This document shows, in pieces, positions 24,313-31,322 of a stretch of 64,000 nt of DNA. The notes below the pieces were generated by a model. The model was not told where the DNA came from, ran no database searches, and saw only the letters and a program-made list of their open reading frames with translations. Every line of letters begins with the position of its first letter. Positions within the stretch are counted from its first letter, which is position 1. Position numbers and translations under genes: made by a program. This stretch comes from Nocardia farcinica (GTDB taxonomy: Bacteria; Actinomycetota; Actinomycetes; Mycobacteriales; Mycobacteriaceae), in assembly GCF_001182745.1 (NCBI RefSeq), contig NZ_LN868939.1, positions 1-64,000 of the forward strand, read 5' to 3'.

Positions 24313-25147
24313 AGTCGAAATCCTGTTCTGTGTCAACATTCGGCGCTGAAGTAGCGTCCCGAATCTGCATCGTGTCACCAACAAATTCCAGCTCGGCGTA
24401 CGTCGCACCAGACGCGTCGGCTTTGCCTCCACGATTCTTCACTGTGGAGACACAAAGCGTTTCCTGTCCGAACGCCGATGTGCGCTTGTGGAGGGTCAGG
24501 ACCATTTCCGGTACGCGGGTGATCTGACCTTTCACGCCGGACAGTGGGATTGGTTCGTTCGCGTCGTTGTACTTGCCGGTCACGTGATGAAGGCCCCACG
24601 TACACGCTTCGGTCTGCCGAGCCATCGTGTGAAAGTAGTCCATGAGCGATTCCAGCCCGGAGAACGGATCATCTCCGTCTGCCGATTCAGCCCGGACGTT
24701 TGTCACGTTGTCCACGATGACGAGGGCCGGGTAATCCCCGTACACCTCTTCGTAGGACTCCATCAAACTCTCGATGGTGTCCAGGCTCGGAGACGCGTCG
24801 TAGCTGAGCCGGATAGGTACCTTCTCCAGGTCCGCCGCATAGGCGGCTAGGTTCCCCTCCAGTACGTGACGCGCGGATTCCTCAAGGGGCAATCCGACAA
24901 GGTTGGAAATTGATCGGGTCAGCTGGGTAAAGGCATCGGAATCCGCCGAGAAATACAGGGTGGGGACTTCGGACTGTAGCGCGTAGCTCAGGGCAAACGC
25001 GCTCTTCCCAGTCCCCGGACCTGCACAAATCAGGTTCAGCTGTCCTTGTCGGAAAACTGTTCCCTGAGCGGCTAGCGAATGCCAGACCGTAGGTAGTGGC
25101 TCCCCCGCTGACCCGCGAACTAGAGCGCTCTGTGTCAGCGTGTAAAT
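24302..25147 (-). CDS. DnaB-like replicative helicase ATPase with a non-standard start
   Basis: The open frame is continuous from about 25147 and holds Walker A GPGTGKSAFALSYAL, FSADSD, Walker B ALVIVDNV, HHVTGKYND and GVKGQITRVPE, that is a RecA-fold helicase core. No ATG, GTG or TTG exists upstream of Walker A; the first TTG (24892) is after it. The best start is ATT at 25147 (AAGGAG 5 bases before) or CTG at 25138. From ATT it is 281 residues, a normal length for the short DnaB-like helicases of L5-like phages. Confidence 0.85.
   Translation of the reverse strand: MYTLTQSALVRGSAGEPLPTVWHSLAAQGTVFRQGQLNLICAGPGTGKSAFALSYALQSEVPTLYFSADSDAFTQLTRSISNLVGLPLEESARHVLEGNLAAYAADLEKVPIRLSYDASPSLDTIESLMESYEEVYGDYPALVIVDNVTNVRAESADGDDPFSGLESLMDYFHTMARQTEACTWGLHHVTGKYNDANEPIPLSGVKGQITRVPEMVLTLHKRTSAFGQETLCVSTVKNRGGKADASGATYAELEFVGDTMQIRDATSAPNVDTEQDFDFGS
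24325..24338 (-). promoter_or_regulatory. Stoperator-type site 4, inside the helicase coding sequence
   Basis: TGTTGACACAGAAC on the minus strand encodes VDTEQ of the helicase C-terminus. There is no -10 box (TTTGGC at the 17-bp position). It lies just upstream of the endonuclease VII start. Confidence 0.55.
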
Positions 25148-25149
25148 TG

Positions 25150-25518
25150 CTACTCCTTGCCGATCCTCTCGAAGTCGAACACGACCTTTTCGACCGGGCG
25201 GACTTCGTAGAAGTCGCCATGATCGTAGGAGACGCCACCGTACGAGTCGTACTCACCTTCCTTGCGGAAATGTCGAGTCGTAAAGTCCGGGTATTCGACC
25301 TCGAACGTGATGCCCGCCTTTGCGGTCGACCCGGAGCCGTAACCGTCCCCGTAGTAGTCTGTGCGGTTGTCCTCGATCACGTCCACAACACGCACCTTGC
25401 CGAGACCGGTAATAGTCTCCGACGAGGGCCGCCCGTGCATGTGAACCCACCATCCCCACGATTTCTTATGATGGTGGATCAGATAGAACGCCTTGTACAG
25501 CTCGTGATCATCACTCAC
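25150..25518 (-). CDS. Paralogue A of a three-gene family
   Basis: 122 residues from GTG/ATG-type start at 25518. The C-terminal half shares the family pattern TRHFRKEGEYDSYGG-x4-HGDFYEVRPVEKVV with the two genes upstream. The N-terminal half (YLIHHHKKSWGWWVHMHG) is different. It ends 2 bases before the helicase start. Function unknown. Confidence 0.6.
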   Translation of the reverse strand: MSDDHELYKAFYLIHHHKKSWGWWVHMHGRPSSETITGLGKVRVVDVIEDNRTDYYGDGYGSGSTAKAGITFEVEYPDFTTRHFRKEGEYDSYGGVSYDHGDFYEVRPVEKVVFDFERIGKE

Positions 25519-25868
25519 AGGCTAGAACCTCCGTCGATCTTCTTGTACACCGTAGTGACGTGCTTGGTCACAATGACCTGCTCGGCTGGCCGGACCTCGA
25601 AGAATCCCCCATCCCAGTCTGTTCCGTCGTAAGACGAGTAATAGCCGTTCTTCTGGAAATAGCGGACATTACCGTCTGGGTCAGTAACGGAGACGATCAT
25701 TCGGCGGCTGTTGTGCTCAACGATCTGCACCGTGCCGATCTCGTCCAAACCGACCACAGCGTCCGGGAAGTCCTGAAAGAACCAATCCAGACCAGTCCAC
25801 CCGGTGTATATTTCGTTTTGGCGGAAATCGTCCAAGAGGGATTCGAGTTCCTGAACGGAGTAAGTCAC
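25515..25868 (-). CDS. Paralogue B of a three-gene family
   Basis: 117 residues from GTG 25868 with AAAGGTGGGG upstream. Shares RYFQKNGYYSSYDGTDWDGG and FFEVRPAEQVIVT with paralogue C. N-terminus TYSVQELESLLDDF suggests a helix. Function unknown. Confidence 0.6.
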   Translation of the reverse strand: MTYSVQELESLLDDFRQNEIYTGWTGLDWFFQDFPDAVVGLDEIGTVQIVEHNSRRMIVSVTDPDGNVRYFQKNGYYSSYDGTDWDGGFFEVRPAEQVIVTKHVTTVYKKIDGGSSL

Positions 25869-26224
25869 TACCCCACCTTTTCGTATACCGTAACCCAGTG
25901 CTTCATAGGCCGGACTTCGTAAAATCCGCCGTCCCAATCGGTACCGTGGAACGAAGCGTAATAGCCGTTCTTTCGGAAGAACCGCATACGATAGGGATTG
26001 TCCGAGTCCTGCACCTGAAAAATCAGGTATGCGCTGTCTCCCTGGCCTTCTCCGCCGAAACTCTCGATAACTTTCACGGCCCCGAGTCCGGGGACATCAA
26101 CCGTCTCGGTTGCTACTGCTACATCGTCCCAGTAAAACCACCCCACATCCCCGTATCCGTCCTCGTATCCAGACAACTTCGCTTCGATGTCGATAACGGA
26201 AAGGTCTTTCAGTGTCGCTGTCAA
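25868..26224 (-). CDS. Paralogue C of a three-gene family
   Basis: 118 residues from TTG 26224. RFFRKNGYYASFHGTDWDGG and FYEVRPMKHWVTVYEK are nearly the same as in paralogue B, showing recent tandem duplication. One base overlap with paralogue B. Confidence 0.6.
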   Translation of the reverse strand: MTATLKDLSVIDIEAKLSGYEDGYGDVGWFYWDDVAVATETVDVPGLGAVKVIESFGGEGQGDSAYLIFQVQDSDNPYRMRFFRKNGYYASFHGTDWDGGFYEVRPMKHWVTVYEKVG

Positions 26225-26227
26225 TTG

Positions 26228-26995
26228 CTACCCTTCGAATGGTCTCAGCCTGTCCGACCTGGACAGGTGCCGTTTCACGTAGTCCACATCGGGGATGCGG
26301 AACGTCTTGTAGTTCTCCGCCAAGAACCGGGCCGATCGGCCCTTGGTCAAGCTGGTAATCGTCCGACGCAACGCCCAGGCGTAAGCACCGCGAGGACTCG
26401 CGGTGTAGTCGGACGGAATCACGATCCGCTCCAGGGCAGTCACATAGACTTCCTCGCGGAAGAGCTGAATCTGTCGCTCTACCGGCATGGCCCAGACCTT
26501 CGCCATGTCCATGAGGACCGTCCGGCCGTCCTTGAGGCATTCCTCATAGATCGGCCGATCACCGTAGGCCACCGATTCGTGCAGCGAATCATGGTCGTAC
26601 TTCCGTTGCACGGCGTCAGAAAAGAACTCGTCAGCCTCCTTGGTGAGGTCGACCACCTTCCGCCCGTGCTCCAGCTCCCAGACCGCATAAAGCAGATCGT
26701 GAAGCGGGTCAATCGCCTTCGCCCCGGCGTCCTGGAGGACCACCAGGTCCGCCATGTGCTTGTCCCAGGACCCGTTTCGGAGCTCCCAGTACGCATGACT
26801 GAGCTTGATGGTGTACAGCTCATCGAGGGTGGCGAAGCGGGAAGTACCGTCCGGCCACCAGTCGCCCATACTCGGATGCCAATACGTATCCGCCTCTGCC
26901 ACGGGCTCATCCGTGATCAGGTCCAGGTCTTTAGGCTCCCGCGTAGCGATGCCGTGGTAGCGCATTGCCGTCGACCCGATGACGATCCGCCTCAC
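26228..26995 (-). CDS. Nucleotidyltransferase-fold protein
   Basis: 255 residues from GTG 26995. The start IVIGSTAMRYHGIATREPKDLDLI has the GS and D-x-D pattern of the polymerase-beta nucleotidyltransferase fold, as in the DUF7275-like phage proteins. The rest is helical with HDLLYAVWELEHGRK. Could be an RNA- or protein-modifying enzyme or a nucleotidyltransferase antitoxin relative. Only the fold is supported. Confidence 0.65.
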   Translation of the reverse strand: MRRIVIGSTAMRYHGIATREPKDLDLITDEPVAEADTYWHPSMGDWWPDGTSRFATLDELYTIKLSHAYWELRNGSWDKHMADLVVLQDAGAKAIDPLHDLLYAVWELEHGRKVVDLTKEADEFFSDAVQRKYDHDSLHESVAYGDRPIYEECLKDGRTVLMDMAKVWAMPVERQIQLFREEVYVTALERIVIPSDYTASPRGAYAWALRRTITSLTKGRSARFLAENYKTFRIPDVDYVKRHLSRSDRLRPFEG

Positions 26996-27300
26996 AGCGC
27001 ACCGTCCAAGGTCAGATCCTCGTAGCGCCGTTCAGCCTTCTTCAGCCGCCTACGGGCGGCGTCAAGCTCTTCGGCGAAGATTGCCACGATGCACACACCG
27101 GCCATCAACAGCAACCCACCGATGGCCACACAAACCCACCCGTAGGTACTTCCGCCCACGCCGACGAACGCGCCGGTCGTCGCTACAGGGGCACCGATGG
27201 CCGACGCGCAAAGACCGACCCGCACACCGGTGCGGAGGTACACCACTTCGTCCCGTGCGTCGTCCAGGTCCCGAAGGGCCTTCCGTGTCTCCCGGTTCAT
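26992..27300 (-). CDS. Membrane protein with coiled-coil ends
   Basis: 102 residues from ATG 27300. Helical charged N-terminus, two hydrophobic segments (about residues 28-47 and 52-72) and a charged C-terminal helix. No family recognised. Overlaps both neighbours by 4 bases. Confidence 0.55.
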   Translation of the reverse strand: MNRETRKALRDLDDARDEVVYLRTGVRVGLCASAIGAPVATTGAFVGVGGSTYGWVCVAIGGLLLMAGVCIVAIFAEELDAARRRLKKAERRYEDLTLDGAL

Positions 27301-27527
27301 CGTTGTGTCCTCCCCTTCCTTGGCGCTCCGGGTTCGGTGCATGACAGCTTGTGTCGCCCGGACATGTGGCACTGCGGGCACTCCGCATCGGCGGGCCGTT
27401 CGTGTTCCCGGAGGAAGCGGACGGCATCGCGTAGCACGGTGGCGTATTCCTCGGCAGCGTCGAGGTTGTTGTTCAGGCCGATACTGCGGACAATGGCGTC
27501 AGCCTGCTCCCAGGTCTCAACGGCCAT
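27297..27527 (-). CDS. Small zinc-binding protein
   Basis: 76 residues from ATG 27527. CPQC and a later C near the C-terminus (CPQCHMSGRHKLSC) give a likely zinc knuckle. N-terminal helix (AEEYATVLRDAVRFL). Function unknown. Confidence 0.55.
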   Translation of the reverse strand: MAVETWEQADAIVRSIGLNNNLDAAEEYATVLRDAVRFLREHERPADAECPQCHMSGRHKLSCTEPGAPRKGRTQR

Positions 27528-27801
27528 AGCGGGCCGCCAACGTGCGGTACAAGTTCAGTTCGCGCCGAAGACGTTCACATTCGTCCCGAGCTTCCAGCCA
27601 GAACAAGCCCGCGAACATGGCGACCACGATTCCGGCCACGACCAAGACACCGAAACCGCTACTCACCGAAGCGGAGAGCGGGCCGGTGATGGTGAGGGTG
27701 CTCAGCGCGCCCCAGGTAATGGCGGCGTTCTGGAACCGCCGATGCTCAGCCGATTCCAGCTCGGCGCGGTACAGCCGAATGTGGGTGTCAAACGAACCCA
27801 T
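27517..27801 (-). CDS. Small membrane protein
   Basis: 94 residues from ATG 27801. Central hydrophobic region with two probable helices (about residues 25-43 and 48-68), followed by a charged helix. Resembles the gene at 26992-27300 in build. Confidence 0.55.
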   Translation of the reverse strand: MGSFDTHIRLYRAELESAEHRRFQNAAITWGALSTLTITGPLSASVSSGFGVLVVAGIVVAMFAGLFWLEARDECERLRRELNLYRTLAARYGR

Positions 27802-27803
27802 GA

Positions 27804-28346
27804 TTAAGCCGCCTTCCTAATGAGGGGTGTCAGGCTGCCGTGAATCGTCTTGGCAGGGGGGAGTTCGGCCGGGGTAATCAGACCCCATGTACTGCTGACC
27901 CGGTAGTCGTGTTTCTCGTACAATTTCAGTTCTTCTTCCAGGTCGAAAGGGAGCCTTAGCGAAGGCCCCACGAGTTCGTAGAGCCACGCACCGACGAATT
28001 CCGTTTCCCACCGGTTGGCTTCCGAGGCATATGACACATGGCAAAAGACGTTGTTGAACGTGCTACCGGTGTCAATGAAGTCATCTACGAACAGCCACCG
28101 CCGCCCAAGATTGCCTTCGAACTCGCTACTGGAGTGACTACCGTCCCCGGGCTTGCGGATGATCAGGAAATCCACATCGAACCATTCAGCCAACCTCGGC
28201 ACCACGAGGGCACCAGAAAGGCCGGTGCCGACTACGGTGTCGAACTCCAGCCCGTCAAGGTCCCGATTCGCCTTCCGGCGCAGTACGCCGGTGTTGTACG
28301 CCTGGTCCATGTACCCGGCCCGAAGGTCCAAACTCGTCCGTGCCAT
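27804..28346 (-). CDS. Phosphoribosyltransferase-family protein
   Basis: 180 residues from ATG 28346 with GAGGAAGAAG upstream. The PRPP-binding motif FVDDFIDTGST is clear, and the FDTVVGTGLSGALVVPRLAEWF and FLIIRKPGD strands fit a type I PRTase fold. Substrate unknown. The gene is enclosed by stoperator-type sites and a terminator upstream, so its expression is likely tightly controlled. Confidence 0.8.
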   Translation of the reverse strand: MARTSLDLRAGYMDQAYNTGVLRRKANRDLDGLEFDTVVGTGLSGALVVPRLAEWFDVDFLIIRKPGDGSHSSSEFEGNLGRRWLFVDDFIDTGSTFNNVFCHVSYASEANRWETEFVGAWLYELVGPSLRLPFDLEEELKLYEKHDYRVSSTWGLITPAELPPAKTIHGSLTPLIRKAA

Positions 28347-28358
28347 GCTTCTTCCTCT

Positions 28359-28372
28359 GTTTTGTGTCAACA
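28359..28372 (-). promoter_or_regulatory. Stoperator-type site 5
   Basis: TGTTGACACAAAAC on the minus strand directly overlaps the ribosome site of the phosphoribosyltransferase gene. No -10 (CATGGC is the start region). Confidence 0.6.
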
Positions 28373-28383
28373 TTGGGCGATAA

Positions 28384-28413
28384 AAAATACCCCTGTCCAA
28401 CACAGACAGAGGC
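28384..28413 (-). terminator. Intrinsic terminator after the Cas4-like gene
   Basis: CCTCTGTC - TGTGTT - GGACAGGGG stem followed on the minus strand by TATTTTTT. Lies between stoperator-type sites 6 and 5. Confidence 0.8.
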
Positions 28414-28421
28414 TATTGCTT

Positions 28422-28435
28422 GTTTTGTGTCAACA
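28422..28435 (-). promoter_or_regulatory. Stoperator-type site 6
   Basis: TGTTGACACAAAAC on the minus strand, immediately after the TAA stop of the Cas4-like gene and 9 bases before the terminator stem. No -10 (TCTGTC). Confidence 0.65.
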
Positions 28436-28436
28436 T

Positions 28437-29276
28437 TTACGCCTGAGAAAAAGCGCATGAATATGCCACTGCACAAAACATGCACTTCTTAGGCTCCGGG
28501 TCTGGGTCGAATCGCTCCGCCCGAATGTTGTCCGCCAGCTCGTGAAACTTCTCGGCAACCCGATCACGCGACCACTCGCTGAGATCGTACGGGAAAGTCG
28601 GCTTTCCGCTTACGCCCATCCAATAATCGCCAGTATCGGGCGGCTCGATGTCGTAGGTCTCCGCCAGCGCAACACCGTACGTGCCGAGCTGGAAGTCATC
28701 GCCGGGAACCTTGCCGGTCTTGTCGTCTCGGACGACGACGTACCCGCGCCGATCAATCACAGCGTCAATGAATCCGCGTACGCGCACCCCGTCTAGATCA
28801 ATATCGAATTCGAGTTCGATGCCGGGGGTGCCATCGGGGGCAATCCAAATGACCTCTTCCGGGTGGCGTTCGTACCATGCCGGGTATCGGGGAATCTGCT
28901 CTAGGCCGATATGGTATCGGCGCTCTACATCCTGCGGCCCCCGGTAAGGGCCGGACGGAAACCACCATTCCATGTTTGGCGTGTCCTCGGTGTATTTCGC
29001 AATCTCCCGGGCGTACTCAACCAGGAATAGGGCTTTCATCTCCTCGACAGTCATCGAGCGTCCAGAGCGCTCGTAAGCCTCGAAAACGGTGTGCTCTGCT
29101 GACCCTTGCGCCAGCCACGCGGCGGGCCTCTGCCAAACCTTGTCAACCCTTGCCAGCTTCCACGCGTACGGACATTCCTCATATGTCTTGTACTGGGAAA
29201 CGCTTAGGCTGCGTTCGCCTTCGATGGTATGACACCTCCAATCCTGTACATGTCGCGAATCCCGCGACCACCACAC
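28437..29276 (-). CDS. Cas4/RecB-like exonuclease
   Basis: Up to 279 residues from GTG 29276; the conserved part begins at LSVSQYKTYEECPYAWKLARV near residue 24, and the true start may be downstream. PD-(D/E)XK nuclease features: GSAEHTVFEAYE, VRGFIDAVIDRRGYVVVRDDKTGK (D and D-x-K), then a C-terminal cysteine set (KKCMFCAVAYSCAF) able to hold an iron-sulfur cluster. L5-like phages carry the same nuclease just before the repressor. Likely acts in DNA recombination or end processing. Confidence 0.83.
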   Translation of the reverse strand: MWWSRDSRHVQDWRCHTIEGERSLSVSQYKTYEECPYAWKLARVDKVWQRPAAWLAQGSAEHTVFEAYERSGRSMTVEEMKALFLVEYAREIAKYTEDTPNMEWWFPSGPYRGPQDVERRYHIGLEQIPRYPAWYERHPEEVIWIAPDGTPGIELEFDIDLDGVRVRGFIDAVIDRRGYVVVRDDKTGKVPGDDFQLGTYGVALAETYDIEPPDTGDYWMGVSGKPTFPYDLSEWSRDRVAEKFHELADNIRAERFDPDPEPKKCMFCAVAYSCAFSQA

Positions 29277-29497
29277 ATTGCCGTGTCCTCCTTTTCCTCG
29301 GAGGACACGAGCGTGTGAGGGAAGTCCGAAAGAAAGGCGACCACCGGCGCATAAAGGTACCCATCGACCTTTACGTGTATCGACCTGTAAGCCATTAGCA
29401 ACAAGCCGTGTGCTGTCGCTAGCAACTGCACATCTAGAAGTCCGTCGATGGACGTATCGACGTTCCTTGCTATAGCTTCTGCGGCCATCTCTAACAC
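29204..29497 (-). CDS. Hypothetical protein overlapping the Cas4-like gene
   Basis: 97 residues from GTG 29497. Soluble, with AAEAIARNVDTSIDGLLDVQLL helix and YRSIHVKVDGYLYAPVVAFL strands. Overlaps the nuclease gene start by 73 bases, which makes the nuclease start or this gene's end uncertain. Confidence 0.45.
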   Translation of the reverse strand: MLEMAAEAIARNVDTSIDGLLDVQLLATAHGLLLMAYRSIHVKVDGYLYAPVVAFLSDFPHTLVSSEEKEDTAMCGGRGIRDMYRIGGVIPSKANAA

Positions 29498-29515
29498 AGT
29501 GGTTGTATCCCCTCG

Positions 29516-30019
29516 TTACGGAACCACATCCGGCAGAACGTAGACTGTTCGCGCGTAATCGGTCAGCGTCGTGTATTCATTCACTCGGATGATAAGGTTC
29601 CCGTCTTTTTCTTCGCGCGGTCGGTAGGCCCACCCGCCCTTAGAGCTGACACCCTCCACGGGAGGTAGGTTCGGGTCGTATTCAACGACCCAGTTGTTTT
29701 CGATCAGCTTTCGGTAAAACGTTCTGAGACGTTTTATCCTGGCCTCGCTCATCCCCTTCCCCTTGGTGAACATGTATTCCCCATGATCACGCAACCGCTG
29801 ATATGGGTCCTGTTGGAAAATAACTGGAACCTCAAACGGGAAATCCTTGTTTCCCAGCTCCCGAGGACCCGGCTCCCGGGCCGTCATACCGTGGCGCTTG
29901 AGTGCGACGGAAACGGCGGCCCGGGTTACTCCCTTAATGTCTGCGATCTCCTGCTGAGTGAATCCCGCTCGCAAGAGCGCTTCGACTTCATCAAGCGACA
30001 GAATCGGCTGCCTACCCAT
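29516..30019 (-). CDS. Immunity repressor, L5 gp71-like
   Basis: 167 residues from ATG 30019 (AAGG upstream). HTH near residues 8-45: LSLDEVEALLRAGFTQQEI, ADIKGVTRAAVSVALKRHG. Then YQRLRDHGEYM, MSEARIKRLRTFYRKLIENN, VVEYDPNLPPVEG and LIIRVNEYTTL, a series that I recognise from gp71 of mycobacteriophage L5 and its relatives. That repressor keeps lysogeny by binding one operator and many stoperators. Here it is expected to bind the 13 TGTTGACACAAAAC sites. Position between the Cas4-like nuclease and small right-arm genes also matches. Confidence 0.85.
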   Translation of the reverse strand: MGRQPILSLDEVEALLRAGFTQQEIADIKGVTRAAVSVALKRHGMTAREPGPRELGNKDFPFEVPVIFQQDPYQRLRDHGEYMFTKGKGMSEARIKRLRTFYRKLIENNWVVEYDPNLPPVEGVSSKGGWAYRPREEKDGNLIIRVNEYTTLTDYARTVYVLPDVVP

Positions 30020-30039
30020 GTCCTTGTTACCTTTCCAGC

Positions 30040-30309
30040 CTAACGTGACCCATTGTTTACACACAACAATGCGCCACGCACGCGTTCGGCGTCAAGTACA
30101 TAGGTTGTCAAGTGGTGTAGCTTACCCCCGCCTTTCTTAAGCTCTAGCGTTATCCGGTTAATCCGTTGAATGGAGCTTAGAACATGTGTTCGATCTAGAA
30201 CAAGCAGGATCGAAACATACTCGCGGTTGGTCAACCCCCCTATGTACTGCCATCCGTAGCGACCTGGGCTAACGCCCAGCATCTCCCCATTGCCTGTGAC
30301 CAAGATCAC
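30040..30309 (-). CDS. Hypothetical protein upstream of the repressor
   Basis: 89 residues from GTG 30309 (Met 10 is an alternative start). Beta-rich (YVSILLVLDRTHVL, RITLELKKGGG). The GTG lies in one arm of a perfect 8-bp hairpin (30304-30326), which could mask it. No family recognised. Confidence 0.5.
   Translation of the reverse strand: MILVTGNGEMLGVSPGRYGWQYIGGLTNREYVSILLVLDRTHVLSSIQRINRITLELKKGGGKLHHLTTYVLDAERVRGALLCVNNGSR
30051..30071. promoter_or_regulatory. Perfect inverted repeat upstream of the repressor
   Basis: CATTGTT - 7 bases - AACAATG, ending 32 bases before the repressor start, inside the end of the gene at 30040-30309. It may be an operator of another regulator or a transcript hairpin. 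It does not match the repressor motif. Confidence 0.45.
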
Positions 30310-30326
30310 GGTTTAGAGCCGTGATC
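30304..30326 (-). promoter_or_regulatory. Hairpin covering a start codon
   Basis: GATCACGG - 7 bases - CCGTGATC. The GTG start of the gene at 30040-30309 is in the second arm. Could be a terminator of the gene upstream or a translation control hairpin. Confidence 0.5.
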
Positions 30327-30384
30327 CCGTGTCTCTCGATGCGGTGGAGAGACCTGACCCCACCTAGGGACCGAAGAGCCCCAG

Positions 30385-30642
30385 TCAACCCACGGCGTCA
30401 CCGCGAGTCTCCAGGTACTTCGCGCCTGCCAGCAGGGCAGCGGCAACGGCGCGTGCTTCCTCCGGGCTACCGAGGATCGACGGAATGCCGTCCAGCGCAA
30501 GGCGATTGTCCGACTTCCTGACGACTACCCGGCACCGGTCCCACCGTCCTTCACCCGCGTCGAAGTACTTGAAACCGTCCTGGTCTACTTCGACCGGCGG
30601 GAGCGTCACGACGGCGTTCGCCATGCTCGCTTTCGTTTCCAT
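30385..30642 (-). CDS. Hypothetical protein
   Basis: 85 residues from ATG 30642. Pattern of a short alpha/beta protein with EARAVAAALLAGAKYLETRGD helix at the end. Similar small proteins are common in the right arm of L5-like phages. Function unknown. Confidence 0.55.
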   Translation of the reverse strand: METKASMANAVVTLPPVEVDQDGFKYFDAGEGRWDRCRVVVRKSDNRLALDGIPSILGSPEEARAVAAALLAGAKYLETRGDAVG

Positions 30643-30661
30643 CTGGTTCCTTTCTCGTTCC

Positions 30662-30722
30662 TACTGGAGTGGGAAGCCGGGGAGTCGAACCCCGGCACTG
30701 GGCGGCCTGTCCGCCTTCCCTG
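30662..30722 (-). ncRNA. tRNA-like structure lacking a D-arm
   Basis: On the minus strand GGGAAGG pairs with GCTTCCC (6 of 7), around a GGCGG/CCGCC arm and a canonical T-arm (CGGGG-TTCGACT-CCCCG). A D-arm is absent, and the total is about 60 bases. It is either a degenerate tRNA or a tRNA-mimic; it sits in the gap between two genes. Confidence 0.45.
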
Positions 30723-30725
30723 TTA

Positions 30726-31037
30726 CTAGCCCTTCGGCCTGTTCCCCTCCAGCGCTGCACGCAGCTCCGGGGGAAGGTCAGAACAGGCAGGGTTGATCGT
30801 CGTCAAGTTGCCCAGGCCCCCGGTCTTACGCCACAACCGACCGGTGACCATGATCTTGTCGACTTCCCAGCCTGAGCCTTCATCGAGGTAGACGAAGCTG
30901 CCATAGGCAGGGTCCACGGACCTCCCAGTCTCGGATTCCTCGATCGCCCGGTCTCGCGACAACTCGCTAGCTTCATCGAATCTGAAATAGACTTCCTGGA
31001 CTTTCCCGTACACCTGGAAATCCGGGTAGAGACTCAC
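30726..31037 (-). CDS. Hypothetical protein
   Basis: 103 residues from GTG 31037. Acidic with YPDFQVYGKVQEVYFRFDEASELS start and WEVDKIMVTGRLWRKTGG middle. No known family. Followed by the tRNA-like structure. Confidence 0.5.
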   Translation of the reverse strand: MSLYPDFQVYGKVQEVYFRFDEASELSRDRAIEESETGRSVDPAYGSFVYLDEGSGWEVDKIMVTGRLWRKTGGLGNLTTINPACSDLPPELRAALEGNRPKG

Positions 31038-31040
31038 GGA

Positions 31041-31286
31041 CTAGTCACCTTCCTGGCTGCATGACCGACCCTTATCGGTCAGCTCCGCCACCCACGACCG
31101 CACAGCGGGCGGTCTGGACATACCTTCCTCGTGCATGGTCGGTGCGTAGTACACATCGACCTTGCACAGCCCGCGCGCCTCCAGCGCGCGGACCGTCGAC
31201 AACTGGAACCCATGCCCATCGGTCAGATGGGCGTATTCCGGCCCTCTAGGACCCTCGTACAGCGGCTTGGTTTCCCGTAGGTACAT
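31041..31286 (-). CDS. Hypothetical protein, possible winged-helix
   Basis: 81 residues from ATG 31286. FQLSTVRALEARGLCKVDVYY and SWVAELTDKGR look like the recognition helix and wing of a small winged helix (ArsR-like trimmed) domain, but this is only a likeness. No other motif. Confidence 0.45.
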   Translation of the reverse strand: MYLRETKPLYEGPRGPEYAHLTDGHGFQLSTVRALEARGLCKVDVYYAPTMHEEGMSRPPAVRSWVAELTDKGRSCSQEGD

Positions 31287-31322
31287 GTACCCGTAGGCAA
31301 TCCCGCTGAGCGGCTGTGAGCT

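Noticed and set aside
25898..27025. A 375-codon plus-strand frame opposite the paralogue C and nucleotidyltransferase genes
   Set aside because: Antisense shadow; no ribosome site and it crosses two well-supported minus-strand genes.
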